Shown: positions 26,084 through 35,105 of the stretch, one piece after another
How the letters are laid out: each line of letters starts with the position of its first letter
Numbering within the stretch: the stretch's first letter is position 1
NCBI GenBank assembly: GCA_030536755.1
Contig: JAUNPJ010000016.1
Coordinates: forward strand, 1 to 58,483
Origin: Eubacteriales bacterium
GTDB lineage: Bacteria > Bacillota > Clostridia > Lachnospirales > Lachnospiraceae
Direction: 5' to 3'
Length of the DNA stretch: 58,483 nucleotides
The notes under the pieces: generated by a model
What the model was told of the DNA's origin: nothing
Seen by the model: the letters and a program-made list of their open reading frames with translations, nothing else
Database searches by the model: none
Program-made: the position numbers and the translations under genes

Positions 26084-27415
26084 CTACTGTTGTTCATTTT
26101 TCGGTTTGGGAAGCACCAGATTCAAAATAATTGCGGAGATTGTCGCAACCACAACCGGTGATTTACCAAACACAGTTGTTACCCATGCCGGGAAGGAAGA
26201 CAGAGCTGCATTTGCCTGAGTGATACCCATGCCAAGTGCGATGGACAGTCCGACGATGGTTGTATTTCTGTAATCCATCGGTGCTGTTGTGATCAGCTTC
26301 ACACCTGTCATTGCAATCGAAGCAAATACGGAAACCGTAGCTCCTCCTAAAACACAATATGGGATGGTAGTTAAAATAGATGAAAATTTCGGAATCAGTC
26401 CTGCAATCAAAAGGATGCCTGCTGCCATTCCAAATACGCGTTTTGCTACTACTTTTGTTGATGATACAATACCTACATTCTGGCTGTATGTCGCAGTCGG
26501 AAGTCCGCCAAACAACGCACACACAACATTACTGATACCATATGCAACAATACCGCCATTCAGTTCTTCATCTGTCGGCATTCTGTCCAGACCGCCTGTG
26601 GTCGTCGCAGAAAAATCTCCGATCGCCTGAATGGAGTTGATTGCAAACAGTACGCCCAGTGCCACACAGGCAGAAGGCTCAAACGTCACACCAAAATGAA
26701 GGGGACTCGGAAGCTGGAACCAGGCTGCATCTGCAACGGAGGCAAAGCTTACCATACCAAAACACATCGATACGGCATAGCCAACAACAATACCGATCAA
26801 AATAGATGCCAGTTTCCAGATACCTTTTCCATAATGGTTCAATGCAGTTACAATGATTAATGTAATAAATGCTACCAACCAGTTCTGCCAGGAACCATAA
26901 CTGGAATTGCTCGTTCCGCCCGCCATATAATTAATCGCAGTCGGATAAAGAGAAAGTCCAATAGCAAACACTACTGTACCCGTGATCAGCGGTGGGAAGA
27001 ATTTACGAATCTGTTTGATAAAGATTCCTACAAGAACCGCTATTACACCGCCGACAATCTGTGCTCCGAGAATCGTTGCGACATCAAAAGAGCCTGCGAT
27101 TGCCTGCATCGTGGGTACATACGCAAAACTAATCCCCATAATAACCGGAAGACCTGATCCGATTCTGATCTTTCCTTTACCAAGCGGATACAACTGTATA
27201 AATGTTGTAAGTGCCGACATCACCAGTGCAGCCTGAATTAGAATTACAGAATCTCTGGGAGACAGCCCCGCTGCTCCCGCAACAATGATCGCAGGTGTTA
27301 CGCATCCGACGATCATAGCCACTACGTGCTGAAGTGCCAGAGGAAGCGCCTGTGATGCGGACGGCTTTCCCTGAATCTGAAATAGTTCTTCCGATGTTTT
27401 TGCTTCTTTACCCAT
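26084..27415 (-). CDS. NCS2 family purine permease (urate/xanthine type)
   Basis: A 443-residue membrane transporter with about 12 to 14 hydrophobic segments. The NCS2 signature QNVGIVSSTK (Q-N-x-G-x-x-x-x-T-K) is intact in TATYSQNVGIVSSTKVVAKR. The family co-transports xanthine, urate or uracil with protons. Genes of the xanthine/urate branch are common beside purine catabolic enzymes, and the first-gene position in this operon supports urate or xanthine as substrate. The leader between 27416 and about 27564 contains hairpins and a possible 15-residue leader peptide. Confidence 0.9.
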   Translation of the reverse strand: MGKEAKTSEELFQIQGKPSASQALPLALQHVVAMIVGCVTPAIIVAGAAGLSPRDSVILIQAALVMSALTTFIQLYPLGKGKIRIGSGLPVIMGISFAYVPTMQAIAGSFDVATILGAQIVGGVIAVLVGIFIKQIRKFFPPLITGTVVFAIGLSLYPTAINYMAGGTSNSSYGSWQNWLVAFITLIIVTALNHYGKGIWKLASILIGIVVGYAVSMCFGMVSFASVADAAWFQLPSPLHFGVTFEPSACVALGVLFAINSIQAIGDFSATTTGGLDRMPTDEELNGGIVAYGISNVVCALFGGLPTATYSQNVGIVSSTKVVAKRVFGMAAGILLIAGLIPKFSSILTTIPYCVLGGATVSVFASIAMTGVKLITTAPMDYRNTTIVGLSIALGMGITQANAALSSFPAWVTTVFGKSPVVVATISAIILNLVLPKPKNEQQ

Positions 27416-27437
27416 TCTTCCTCCTTACTCTCTTCTG

Positions 27438-27474
27438 ACGGACTTTCCTCTCTTACCCTTATTATGGAAAGTCC
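27438..27474 (-). promoter_or_regulatory. 10-bp perfect hairpin before the permease ribosome binding site
   Basis: On the minus strand CGGACTTTCC and GGAAAGTCCG are perfectly complementary, separated by 17 bases, and end 13 bases before the AAGGAGG of the permease gene. The distal arm overlaps the end of a small open frame. A second stem, ATTGGC with GCCAAT (plus 27495-27523), places that frame's start codon in its loop. Confidence 0.5.
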
Positions 27475-27509
27475 GCCCCGAGAACCGTTTCATCATTGGC
27501 TGGTCCCAT
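27462..27509 (-). CDS. possible 15-residue leader peptide of the purine permease
   Basis: An ATG at 27509 opens 15 codons (MGPANDETVLGADFP) ending in Pro-stop, in the leader of the permease gene. A GAGGAG sequence lies only two bases before the ATG, which is close for efficient initiation. The last codons form the 5' arm of the hairpin next to the permease ribosome binding site. A C-terminal proline before the stop recalls stalling leaders such as TnaC, but the peptide is otherwise unlike it. Chance occurrence is quite possible. Confidence 0.25.
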   Translation of the reverse strand: MGPANDETVLGADFP

Positions 27510-27564
27510 GGCTCCTCGCCAATTTTCTGTCAAATGAAAGAGTCGACAAAAGCTCTGCTTCGTA

Positions 27565-27603
27565 CTGTACATTATATGAATATAATAGAGAGACCCTGTA
27601 CAG
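27565..27603. promoter_or_regulatory. nested palindromes at the putative permease promoter
   Basis: CTGTACA (27565-27571) and TGTACAG (27597-27603) flank the palindrome ATTATAT-GA-ATATAAT (27571-27586). The minus-strand TATAAT at 27571-27576 is a plausible -10 element, but no good -35 is seen at 16-18 bases. A weak promoter overlapped by palindromes is consistent with regulator dependence (inference). Confidence 0.45.
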
Positions 27604-27805
27604 AACTGCGCACTGCTTTCGTTCGATGCAATTGGTTTTTCTTCTATAAGTAGAAATTACCGTCTTCACGAATCCATGCAAACCAACTGCATATCTGAGA
27701 AAAATTTTGCACAAAAACCTCTTCTGTTTTCGTACACTTTTACCAAATCTCTCTTTCGTTGTCACCATATTACCATCATTTTCTCCAATTTGCAATACCT
27801 TTCAT

Positions 27806-27837
27806 AAAAATTTTTTTGTTTGCTAAAAATTTTTTAT
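27806..27837. promoter_or_regulatory. A/T-rich operator-like block upstream of the ygeX promoter
   Basis: AATTTTTTTGT followed after six or seven bases by AAAAATTTTTT resembles the inverted repeat at 15523-15556 (AATTTTTTTGT, then AAAAAAATTATT). Here the arms are imperfect. It lies directly upstream of the ygeX -35. A/T simplicity makes the match suggestive only. Confidence 0.4.
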
Positions 27838-27845
27838 TTTTTCTC

Positions 27846-27873
27846 TTGCATTTTTATTTTTTTCTGTTATGAT
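27846..27873 (+). promoter_or_regulatory. promoter of the ygeX-ygeY-ygeW-arcC operon
   Basis: TTGCAT (27846-27851) and TATGAT (27868-27873) are spaced 16 bases, with a predicted start near 27880, about 64 bases before ygeX. Confidence 0.65.
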
Positions 27874-27943
27874 GGAATCAGAGAGACCGAGAACCACTTT
27901 TTTAAAACGTAAAATCATCACCATATCGAAGGAGGATATGAAC

Positions 27944-29197
27944 ATGGGCAACAAACAAGAAAACATTTTAAAATGGACTCTTAACAATATTGCCAAAAGC
28001 GACGACAAACAGGTACAGAATATGTCTCTGGAAGAAATGGCAAAAGCAAGCAATTTCCATAAAAGCTTTCCACAGTATTCTGTCACACCTTTAACCAGAC
28101 TGCAGAACCTCGCAGACTATCTCGGACTGAAACGTTTATATGTAAAAGACGAATCTTATCGTTTTGGACTGAATGCTTTCAAAGTACTCGGCGGATCCTA
28201 TGCGATCGCAAGATACATCGCACAGCAGCTCGACAAAGACGTAAGCGAAGTTCCATACAACGTACTGACTTCTGATAAATTAAGAGAAGAGTTTGGTCAG
28301 GCAACCTTCTTTACTGCAACAGACGGAAATCACGGACGCGGCGTTGCATGGGCAGCAAACAGACTCGGTCAGAAATGTGTCGTAAGAATGCCGAAAGGAA
28401 CGACACAGACTCGTCTGGAAAACATTGCAAAAGAAAATGCAACCGTTACGATTGAAGATCTGAACTACGACGAGTGCGTAAGAATGGCTGCAAAAGAAGC
28501 CGAAGGTACCGAGCGTGGAATCATCATTCAGGATACTGCCTGGGATGGTTATGAAGAGATTCCTACCTGGATCATGCAGGGATATGGAACACTCGCAATG
28601 GAAACTGACCAGCAGCTCGAAGAAGACCAAAGCCGTCCGACACATATTTTCATTCAGGCAGGTGTTGGTTCTCTGGCCGGTGCTGTTATTGGATATTTTT
28701 CAAACCGCTTCAAAGAAAATCCTCCAATCATGGTTGTTGTAGAAGCCGGTGCTGCTGACTGCCTGTACCGCTCTGCTGTTCAGGCTGACGGAAACCGCGT
28801 AGATGTAACTGGAGATATGCTTACCATTATGGCAGGTCTGGCATGCGGCGAAGCAAATACCGTATCCTGGGATATTTTAAGAAACCATGCAAATGCATTT
28901 GTTTCCTGTCCGGACTGGGTAAGTGCAAACGGAACACGTATTTACGGCTGTCCTCTTCCAGGCGACAAACAGGTAACTTCCGGTGAATCTGGTTCTGTTA
29001 CGATGGGTCTTGTTCATGCAATCATGACAAAACCAGAATACGCTGATTTGAAAGAGGCACTGAAACTGAATGCTGATTCTGAAGTTCTGCTGGTATCTTC
29101 CGAGGGTGATACAGACCCGACTCGCTATCGTGAAATCGTTTGGGACGGACTTTGCGGAACAGACAAACGCCCGTTTGCTGATCTGGAGAACAATTAA
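27944..29197 (+). CDS. ygeX: diaminopropionate ammonia-lyase (YgeX/DpaL)
   Basis: A 417-residue fold-II PLP enzyme. The Schiff-base lysine is in FGLNAFKVLGGSYA, the substrate and PLP loops are TATDGNHGRGVAWAA and a glycine-rich QAGVGSLAGAV. DpaL splits 2,3-diaminopropionate into pyruvate and two ammonia; in purine clusters it is implicated in urate degradation. The frame can be read from 27869, but ATG at 27944 has GGAGG eight bases upstream and starts the family homology. First gene of the plus-strand operon; ygeY follows 38 bases later. Confidence 0.93.
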   Translation: MGNKQENILKWTLNNIAKSDDKQVQNMSLEEMAKASNFHKSFPQYSVTPLTRLQNLADYLGLKRLYVKDESYRFGLNAFKVLGGSYAIARYIAQQLDKDVSEVPYNVLTSDKLREEFGQATFFTATDGNHGRGVAWAANRLGQKCVVRMPKGTTQTRLENIAKENATVTIEDLNYDECVRMAAKEAEGTERGIIIQDTAWDGYEEIPTWIMQGYGTLAMETDQQLEEDQSRPTHIFIQAGVGSLAGAVIGYFSNRFKENPPIMVVVEAGAADCLYRSAVQADGNRVDVTGDMLTIMAGLACGEANTVSWDILRNHANAFVSCPDWVSANGTRIYGCPLPGDKQVTSGESGSVTMGLVHAIMTKPEYADLKEALKLNADSEVLLVSSEGDTDPTRYREIVWDGLCGTDKRPFADLENN

Positions 29198-29235
29198 ACC
29201 ATACATATCTACTTATTATATAGGAGGAAAGAAAC

Positions 29236-30549
29236 ATGTTTGATTTTGATAAAGTAAAAGCTGCTGCTGAAGGATACGAAAAAGATATGACTGCATTCTT
29301 ACGTGCAATCGTAAAAAACCCAGGCGAAAGTTGTGACGAGAAGGCTCATATTGATACCATTGCCGCTGAGATGAAAAAAGTTGGATTTGATGAAGTAGTC
29401 ATCGATCCACAGGGTAACGTCATCGGTTATATGGGAACCGGCGACAAGATCATCGCTTACGATGCACACATCGACACCGTAGGTATCGGAAACATCGAAA
29501 ACTGGACCTTTGATCCATACGAAGGCTATGAGACAGAGACAGAAATCGGCGGACGCGGCGTTTCTGACCAGTGCGGCGGTATCGTTTCTGCTGTATACGG
29601 CGCAAAGATCATGAAAGACCTCGACCTTATTCCGGAAGGATGCAAGATCATGGTTGTCGGAACAGTTCAGGAAGAAGACTGCGACGGACTTTGCTGGCAG
29701 TACATCATCAACGAAGACAAGGTTCGCCCGGAATTCGTTGTATCCACAGAGCCGACTGACGGTGGTATCTACCGCGGACAGAGAGGACGTATGGAAATCC
29801 GTGTAGACGTAAAAGGTGTTTCCTGCCACGGTTCTGCTCCGGAGCGCGGAGACAACGCCATCTACAAAATGGCTGACATTCTTCAGGACATCCGTGCACT
29901 GAACGAAAACGATGCAGAAGACGGAACAGAGATCAAAGGTCTTGTAAAAATGCTGGATCCAAAATACAACAAAGACTGGGAAGAGGCTCGTTTCCTTGGA
30001 CGCGGAACTGTTACAACATCCCAGATCTTCTATACCTCTCCAAGCCGCTGTGCAGTTGCTGACTCCTGCTCCGTATCTCTGGACCGCCGTATGACATTCG
30101 GTGAGACATGGGAAAGCTGTCTGGATGAGATCCGCGCACTTCCAAGCGTTCAGAAATATGGCGACGATGTAAAAGTTTCCATGTACAACTACGATCGTCC
30201 ATCTTACACAGGATGTGTATATGAGATTGAGTGCTACTTCCCAACATGGGCAATTCCGAAGGATCACAAAGTAACACAGGCTCTGGAAGCTACTTACAAA
30301 GGTCTGTACGGTGACAAACGTATCGGTGCTGAGGAAACTCTTGAGATGAGACAGGCTCGCCCACTGACAGACAAATGGACATTCTCCACAAACGGCGTAT
30401 CCATCATGGGAAGAAACGGCATTCCATGCATCGGATTCGGACCTGGTGCAGAGGCTCAGGCTCACGCTCCAAACGAGAAAACATGGAAACAGGATCTCGT
30501 TACCTGCGCTGCTGTTTACGCTGCACTGCCTGCACAGTACTGCAAATAA
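29236..30549 (+). CDS. ygeY: M20 family metallohydrolase YgeY
   Basis: A 437-residue M20 family enzyme. Metal ligands are in [14 protein letters not shown] and [16 protein letters not shown], the catalytic Glu pair is in [11 protein letters not shown], and the dimerisation region contains [20 protein letters not shown]. It belongs to the YgeY group, always linked with ygeX and ygeW. Expected to hydrolyse an amide or carbamoyl bond in a purine-derived intermediate; the substrate is unproven. AGGAGG lies six bases before the ATG. Confidence 0.92.
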   Translation: MFDFDKVKAAAEGYEKDMTAFLRAIVKNPGESCDEKAHIDTIAAEMKKVGFDEVVIDPQGNVIGYMGTGDKIIAYDAHIDTVGIGNIENWTFDPYEGYETETEIGGRGVSDQCGGIVSAVYGAKIMKDLDLIPEGCKIMVVGTVQEEDCDGLCWQYIINEDKVRPEFVVSTEPTDGGIYRGQRGRMEIRVDVKGVSCHGSAPERGDNAIYKMADILQDIRALNENDAEDGTEIKGLVKMLDPKYNKDWEEARFLGRGTVTTSQIFYTSPSRCAVADSCSVSLDRRMTFGETWESCLDEIRALPSVQKYGDDVKVSMYNYDRPSYTGCVYEIECYFPTWAIPKDHKVTQALEATYKGLYGDKRIGAEETLEMRQARPLTDKWTFSTNGVSIMGRNGIPCIGFGPGAEAQAHAPNEKTWKQDLVTCAAVYAALPAQYCK

Positions 30550-30628
30550 TTCATTTTGAACATTATTTTCGTTTTTTACCTATAAAAATCTAAAAATATA
30601 AAATATATCATTAGGGGGATATTTAAAT

Positions 30629-31822
30629 ATGAAAACTTTACAGACTTATATCGACAAACTCAACGCTTTAAACTTCAAAGACATGTACAATGGTGACTTC
30701 TTCCTGACATGGGAAAAAACTGACGACGAAATCGAAGCTGTATTCACACTGGCAGATGCTCTTCGCTACATGAGAGAAAACAACATCTCCACAAAAGTAT
30801 TCGAGAGCGGCCTTGGAATTTCCTTATTCCGTGACAACTCCACACGTACACGCTTCTCTTTCGCTTCCGCTTGTAACCTGTTAGGTCTTGAAGTACAGGA
30901 TCTGGACGAAGGAAAATCTCAGGTAGCTCACGGTGAGACTGTTCGTGAGACAGCAAACATGATCTCCTTCATGGCTGACGTTATTGGTATCCGCGATGAT
31001 ATGTACATCGGAAAAGGAAACAAATACATGCATGAAGTTGTTGACGCTGTGACACAGGGAAACAAAGATGGTATTCTTGAGCAGAAACCAACACTCGTAA
31101 ACCTGCAGTGTGATATCGACCATCCGACACAGGCGATGGCAGATATGCTCCACATCATCCATGAGTTTGGCGGTGTTGAGAATCTGAAAGGCAAAAAACT
31201 GGCTATGACATGGGCTTACTCTCCATCTTACGGAAAACCATTATCTGTTCCGCAGGGAATCATCGGTCTGATGACTCGTTTCGGTATGGACGTTGTTCTT
31301 GCTCATCCAGAAGGATACGAAGTATTCCCGGAAGTAGAGGCAGTAGCTGCAGCAAACGCTGAGAAATCCGGCGGTTCCTTCACAAAGACAAACAACATGG
31401 CAGAAGCATTCAAAGATGCTGATATCGTATATCCAAAGAGCTGGGCTCCATTCGCTGCAATGGAAAAACGTACCGAGCTGTACGGAAACGGCGACACAGA
31501 AGGCATCAAAGCTCTCGAGAAAGAGCTTCTTGCTCAGAACGCAGAGCACAAAGACTGGGCTTGCACAGAAGAACTCATGGCTACCACAAAAGACGGCAAA
31601 GCACTTTACATGCACTGCCTGCCGGCTGACATCACAGGCGTAAGCTGTAAAGAAGGCGAAGTAGACGCAAGCGTATTCGATCGCTACAGAGATCCGTTAT
31701 ACAAAGAAGCAAGCTACAAACCATACATCATCGCTGCTATGATCTTCCTCGCTAAATTTGCTGATCCGGCTGACATCCTGAAGAAACTGGAAGAAAAAGG
31801 CACTCCTAGAGTATTCAAATAA
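30629..31822 (+). CDS. ygeW: putative carbamoyltransferase YgeW
   Basis: A 397-residue aspartate/ornithine carbamoyltransferase-fold protein. The carbamoyl-phosphate loop is DNSTRTRFSF, followed by CDIDHPTQAMADM and the MHCLPAD segment. YgeW homologues lack activity with ornithine or aspartate in published E. coli work, so the amine substrate is unknown. Beside carbamate kinase it is most easily read as phosphorolysis of a carbamoylated intermediate to carbamoyl phosphate (inference). GGGGG-type site precedes the ATG; length equals E. coli YgeW. Confidence 0.92.
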   Translation: MKTLQTYIDKLNALNFKDMYNGDFFLTWEKTDDEIEAVFTLADALRYMRENNISTKVFESGLGISLFRDNSTRTRFSFASACNLLGLEVQDLDEGKSQVAHGETVRETANMISFMADVIGIRDDMYIGKGNKYMHEVVDAVTQGNKDGILEQKPTLVNLQCDIDHPTQAMADMLHIIHEFGGVENLKGKKLAMTWAYSPSYGKPLSVPQGIIGLMTRFGMDVVLAHPEGYEVFPEVEAVAAANAEKSGGSFTKTNNMAEAFKDADIVYPKSWAPFAAMEKRTELYGNGDTEGIKALEKELLAQNAEHKDWACTEELMATTKDGKALYMHCLPADITGVSCKEGEVDASVFDRYRDPLYKEASYKPYIIAAMIFLAKFADPADILKKLEEKGTPRVFK

Positions 31823-31842
31823 AAAACAGGAGGCAGATTGCT

Positions 31843-32787
31843 ATGGCTAAGAAAAAACGAATCGTTATCGCCCTGGGCGGTAACGCACTTGGAAACACAC
31901 TTCCGGAACAGATGACCGCAGTCAAGATTACTGCAAAGGCAATCGTTGATCTGATTGAAGAAGGCTGCGAAGTTGTTGTCGCTCATGGTAACGGCCCACA
32001 GGTCGGCATGGTAAACAATGCCATGATCGCCCTGACTCATGAGGATCCGCAGCAGCCAAACACTCCTCTCTCCGTCTGTGTTGCCATGAGCCAGGCTTAC
32101 ATCGGCTACGACCTTCAGAACGCTCTTCGCGAAGAGCTTCTGAACCGTGGCATCACCGATATGCCGGTTGCGACCATGATCACACAGGTTCGCGTGGACG
32201 AAAAGGATCCGGCATTTGAGGCTCCTTCCAAGCCAATCGGAAAGTTTGTCTCTGCTGAACAGGCAAAAATGATGGAAGAAAAATACAATTATATCATGAA
32301 AGAAGACTCCGGACGAGGCTACCGTCGTGTCGTAGCTTCTCCGAAGCCTGTGGAAATCGTTGAGATTGGTACCATCCGCACCATGGTCGATTCCGGAGAC
32401 CTTGTGATCGCATGCGGCGGCGGCGGAATCCCTGTCATCCGTCAGGGCAACCACTTAAAAGGTGCCAGTGCAGTTATCGACAAAGATTTCGCAAGCTGTC
32501 TTCTCGCAAAAGAGCTGGATGCAGATTACCTGATCATTCTGACCGCAGTTGAAAAAGTTGCCATCAACTTCGGAAAACCGGATGAAAAATGGCTCAGCGA
32601 CCTCTCCGTCAAGGAAGCAAGCCAGTACATCAGCGAAGGTCATTTCGCACCAGGCTCCATGCTGCCGAAGGTGCAGGCAGCCGTAGACTTTGCCCAGTCA
32701 AAACCGGGACGCACCGCACTCATTACCCTCCTTGAAAAATCAAGAGATGCCATCCAGGGCAAAACCGGAACGATGTTCCATGCATAA
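31843..32787 (+). CDS. arcC: carbamate kinase
   Basis: A 314-residue amino acid kinase family enzyme making ATP from carbamoyl phosphate and ADP. Motifs are ALGGNALGN at the N-terminus, VVAHGNGPQVG, the CGGGGIPV loop and ASAVIDKDFASCLLA. It is the last gene of the ygeX operon, 20 bases after ygeW, with AGGAGG before the ATG. In this context it provides substrate-level phosphorylation from purine carbon and nitrogen, as proposed for E. coli YqeA. A strong terminator follows. Confidence 0.95.
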   Translation: MAKKKRIVIALGGNALGNTLPEQMTAVKITAKAIVDLIEEGCEVVVAHGNGPQVGMVNNAMIALTHEDPQQPNTPLSVCVAMSQAYIGYDLQNALREELLNRGITDMPVATMITQVRVDEKDPAFEAPSKPIGKFVSAEQAKMMEEKYNYIMKEDSGRGYRRVVASPKPVEIVEIGTIRTMVDSGDLVIACGGGGIPVIRQGNHLKGASAVIDKDFASCLLAKELDADYLIILTAVEKVAINFGKPDEKWLSDLSVKEASQYISEGHFAPGSMLPKVQAAVDFAQSKPGRTALITLLEKSRDAIQGKTGTMFHA

Positions 32788-32806
32788 ATTCCTACCTCTA
32801 ATCTAA

Positions 32807-32848
32807 AAACACCCCCGACAGTTTTGTTGCTTGCTGTCGGGGGTGTTT
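32807..32848. terminator. strong bidirectional terminator
   Basis: A 15-bp perfect stem (AAACACCCCCGACAG with CTGTCGGGGGTGTTT) and a 12-base loop lie between convergent arcC and hemL. T residues follow mainly on the minus strand. Confidence 0.85.
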
Positions 32849-32856
32849 GATTTATT

Positions 32857-34128
32857 CTAATAGTTTTTTACCAGTTCCAGTGTCTTCTCAATATCTTCAC
32901 TGGTATGCGCATCCGAGAGGAACATCGCCTCAAACTGCGCCGGTGCAAGATGCACACCATGGTTCAGCATGTAATGAAAATAATCCGCATAAGCCTTTGT
33001 GTCAGAAGTTTTTGCAGAAGCATAATCCGTTACGTTCTCAGTAGTAAAGAACACACAGCCCAGAGAACCGATATGATTTACGCGACACGGAGCATTCTTC
33101 TTGGCAAGAATTTCTGTGATGCTGCCGTACAGCTTCTCTCCTTTTTCCTCCAGTTTCTGATAGATATCCGGATTCTCGTACAGGATTCTCAGCTGTGTCA
33201 GACCTGCAGCCATCGCAATCGGATTGCCGCTTAAGGTACCGGCCTGATAAACAGGACCTGCCGGGGAAACCATCTCCATAACCTCTTTTCTTCCGCCGTA
33301 AGCGCCTACCGGCATACCTGCTCCAATAATCTTTCCATAAGTAGTCAAATCCGGTGTCACACCAAAACGTCCCTGTGCCCCTGTAAATCCAAGACGGAAA
33401 CCAGTAATCACCTCATCAAAAATCAGCAGCGCACCGTTTTTTGTACAAAGATCACGCAGTCCCTGCAAAAATCCTTCTTCCGGCAGTACCACACCCATAT
33501 TGGCGCCTACCGGCTCCACAATCACGGCTGCTACCTGACCTTCGTTTGCCTCCATAATCTGACGAACATTGTCCAGATCATTGTAGACAGCTGTCAGCGT
33601 ATCCTGTGTACAGCCCTTGGTCACACCGGCACTGTCCGGAACGCCGCTTGTCATCACACCGGAACCGGCGCTGACCAGCATGGCATCACTGTGTCCGTGA
33701 TAACATCCGGCAAATTTGATGATCTTATCTCTTCCTGTATAACCTCTTGCCGCACGAAGCGCACTCATAACCGCCTCTGTACCGGAGTTTACCATACGGA
33801 TCATCTCAATCGACGGAATTCTCTCACAGATAAACTCTGCCATTTCCACCTCAATCTCGGTGGCACATCCAAAACTCAATCCATTCTCGGCAGCTTTCAC
33901 GACAGCCTCACGAATCGCCGGATGGTCATGTCCGAGAATGCAAGGTCCCCAGGAATCAATGTAATCAATGTATTCGTTTCCATCCACATCAAAAATGTGG
34001 CTTCCTTTTGCTTTTTTGATAAATCTCGGTGTGCCTCCGATGGAGCCGAATGCACGCACCGGACTGTTGACGCCTCCCGGAATGCATTTTACGGCTCTCT
34101 CAAATAATGCTTCAGATCTTTCAGCCAT
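32857..34128 (-). CDS. hemL: glutamate-1-semialdehyde 2,1-aminomutase
   Basis: A 423-residue class III aminotransferase-fold enzyme converting glutamate-1-semialdehyde to 5-aminolevulinate. FIKKAKGSHIFDVDGNEYIDYI, the substrate region VNSGTEAVMSALRAARGYTGRDKI, LIFDEVITGFRLG, and the PLP lysine in TTYGKIIGAGMPVGAYGG are present. It is the last gene of the hemA-to-hemL operon. Its start codon overlaps the hemB stop by one base. Confidence 0.95.
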   Translation of the reverse strand: MAERSEALFERAVKCIPGGVNSPVRAFGSIGGTPRFIKKAKGSHIFDVDGNEYIDYIDSWGPCILGHDHPAIREAVVKAAENGLSFGCATEIEVEMAEFICERIPSIEMIRMVNSGTEAVMSALRAARGYTGRDKIIKFAGCYHGHSDAMLVSAGSGVMTSGVPDSAGVTKGCTQDTLTAVYNDLDNVRQIMEANEGQVAAVIVEPVGANMGVVLPEEGFLQGLRDLCTKNGALLIFDEVITGFRLGFTGAQGRFGVTPDLTTYGKIIGAGMPVGAYGGRKEVMEMVSPAGPVYQAGTLSGNPIAMAAGLTQLRILYENPDIYQKLEEKGEKLYGSITEILAKKNAPCRVNHIGSLGCVFFTTENVTDYASAKTSDTKAYADYFHYMLNHGVHLAPAQFEAMFLSDAHTSEDIEKTLELVKNY

Positions 34129-35105
34129 TACCCAATTCTCCCTTCATCCATAAACTTCGCCAGTTCTTTTGCAAAATAAGTCAAATAAATCTCTGCACCG
34201 GCGCGATACGTGCTGACAGCCATTTCACAGATGACGCGATCTTCTTCCATATATCCAAGCTTCGCTGCCGCTTTTGCCATTGCATATTCCCCGCTTACGC
34301 TGTAAGCTGCAACCGGAAGGTTGATTTCTCTCGATACATCGGAAATGATATCAAGATAAGAAAGCGCCGGTTTTACCATAATGATATCTGCACCTTCTTC
34401 CACATCGAGGAGTGCCTCTTTCAGTCCTTCCTTTCGGTTGTGAGGATCCATCTGATAACTCTTTCTGTCTCCAAATGCCGGTGCGGAACCTGCCGCATCG
34501 CGGAACGGGCCATAAAATGCAGACGCATATTTTACTGCATAAGACATGATCGGTGTTTCCTTAAATCCATTTTCATCGAGTTTGTTACGGATCGCCAGCA
34601 CTCTTCCATCCATCATATCGGAAGGTGCTACCATATCTGCGCCTGCCTGCACATGAGACAGTGCTGTTTTTGACAAAAGCTCCAGTGTCTGGTCATTTTC
34701 TACATCATGGCCGCAGAGCACACCGCAATGTCCATGAGAAGTGTACTCACACATACACACATCGGTAATATAATACAAGTCAGGAAAACGCTTTTTACCT
34801 TCGCGAAGCGCGCGCTGTACAATGCCATCCTCCGCGTACGCCTGGGATCCCACCGGATCCTTCACTGCCGGAATGCCAAACAGCATCAGGTTGGATACGC
34901 CCGCCTCAGAAAGCCTCTCCAGTTCATACGGAAGACGGTCCACGCTGTAGCGAAACTGTCCCGGCATTGTAGGAATCTCCTCCTCAATATTTTCTCCATC
35001 TATGACAAATAACGGATAGATCAGCGAAGATTTGTCCATTCTTGTCTCTCTCACCATTCGTCTGACGTGTTCATTTCCTCTGATTCTTCTCGGTCTCTTA
35101 ATCAT
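34128..35105 (-). CDS. hemB: delta-aminolevulinic acid dehydratase (porphobilinogen synthase)
   Basis: A 325-residue enzyme condensing two aminolevulinate molecules to porphobilinogen. The zinc-binding cysteine segment DVCMCEYTSHGHCG marks a zinc-dependent form. The active-site lysines lie in SYAVKYASAFYGPFRDA and IIMVKPALSYLD. ATG at 35105 with AAGGAG nine bases upstream is used instead of the longer frame start. The start overlaps the end of cobA-hemD by eight bases, so translation is coupled. Confidence 0.95.
   Translation of the reverse strand: MIKRPRRIRGNEHVRRMVRETRMDKSSLIYPLFVIDGENIEEEIPTMPGQFRYSVDRLPYELERLSEAGVSNLMLFGIPAVKDPVGSQAYAEDGIVQRALREGKKRFPDLYYITDVCMCEYTSHGHCGVLCGHDVENDQTLELLSKTALSHVQAGADMVAPSDMMDGRVLAIRNKLDENGFKETPIMSYAVKYASAFYGPFRDAAGSAPAFGDRKSYQMDPHNRKEGLKEALLDVEEGADIIMVKPALSYLDIISDVSREINLPVAAYSVSGEYAMAKAAAKLGYMEEDRVICEMAVSTYRAGAEIYLTYFAKELAKFMDEGRIG

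Larger units (their letters stand above)
27416..27943. other. 528-bp divergent regulatory region between permease and ygeX operons
   Basis: No gene of ordinary size is convincing here. It holds, in order: the structured leader of the permease (27416-27564), a palindromic block at 27565-27603, about 200 bases with nothing recognised (27604-27805), an A/T-rich operator-like block (27806-27837), and the ygeX promoter and leader. Confidence 0.7.

Noticed and set aside
27493-27795. 100-codon minus-strand frame in the divergent region
   Set aside because: Low-complexity basic translation, no ribosome binding site, and it crosses the palindromes of the permease promoter.
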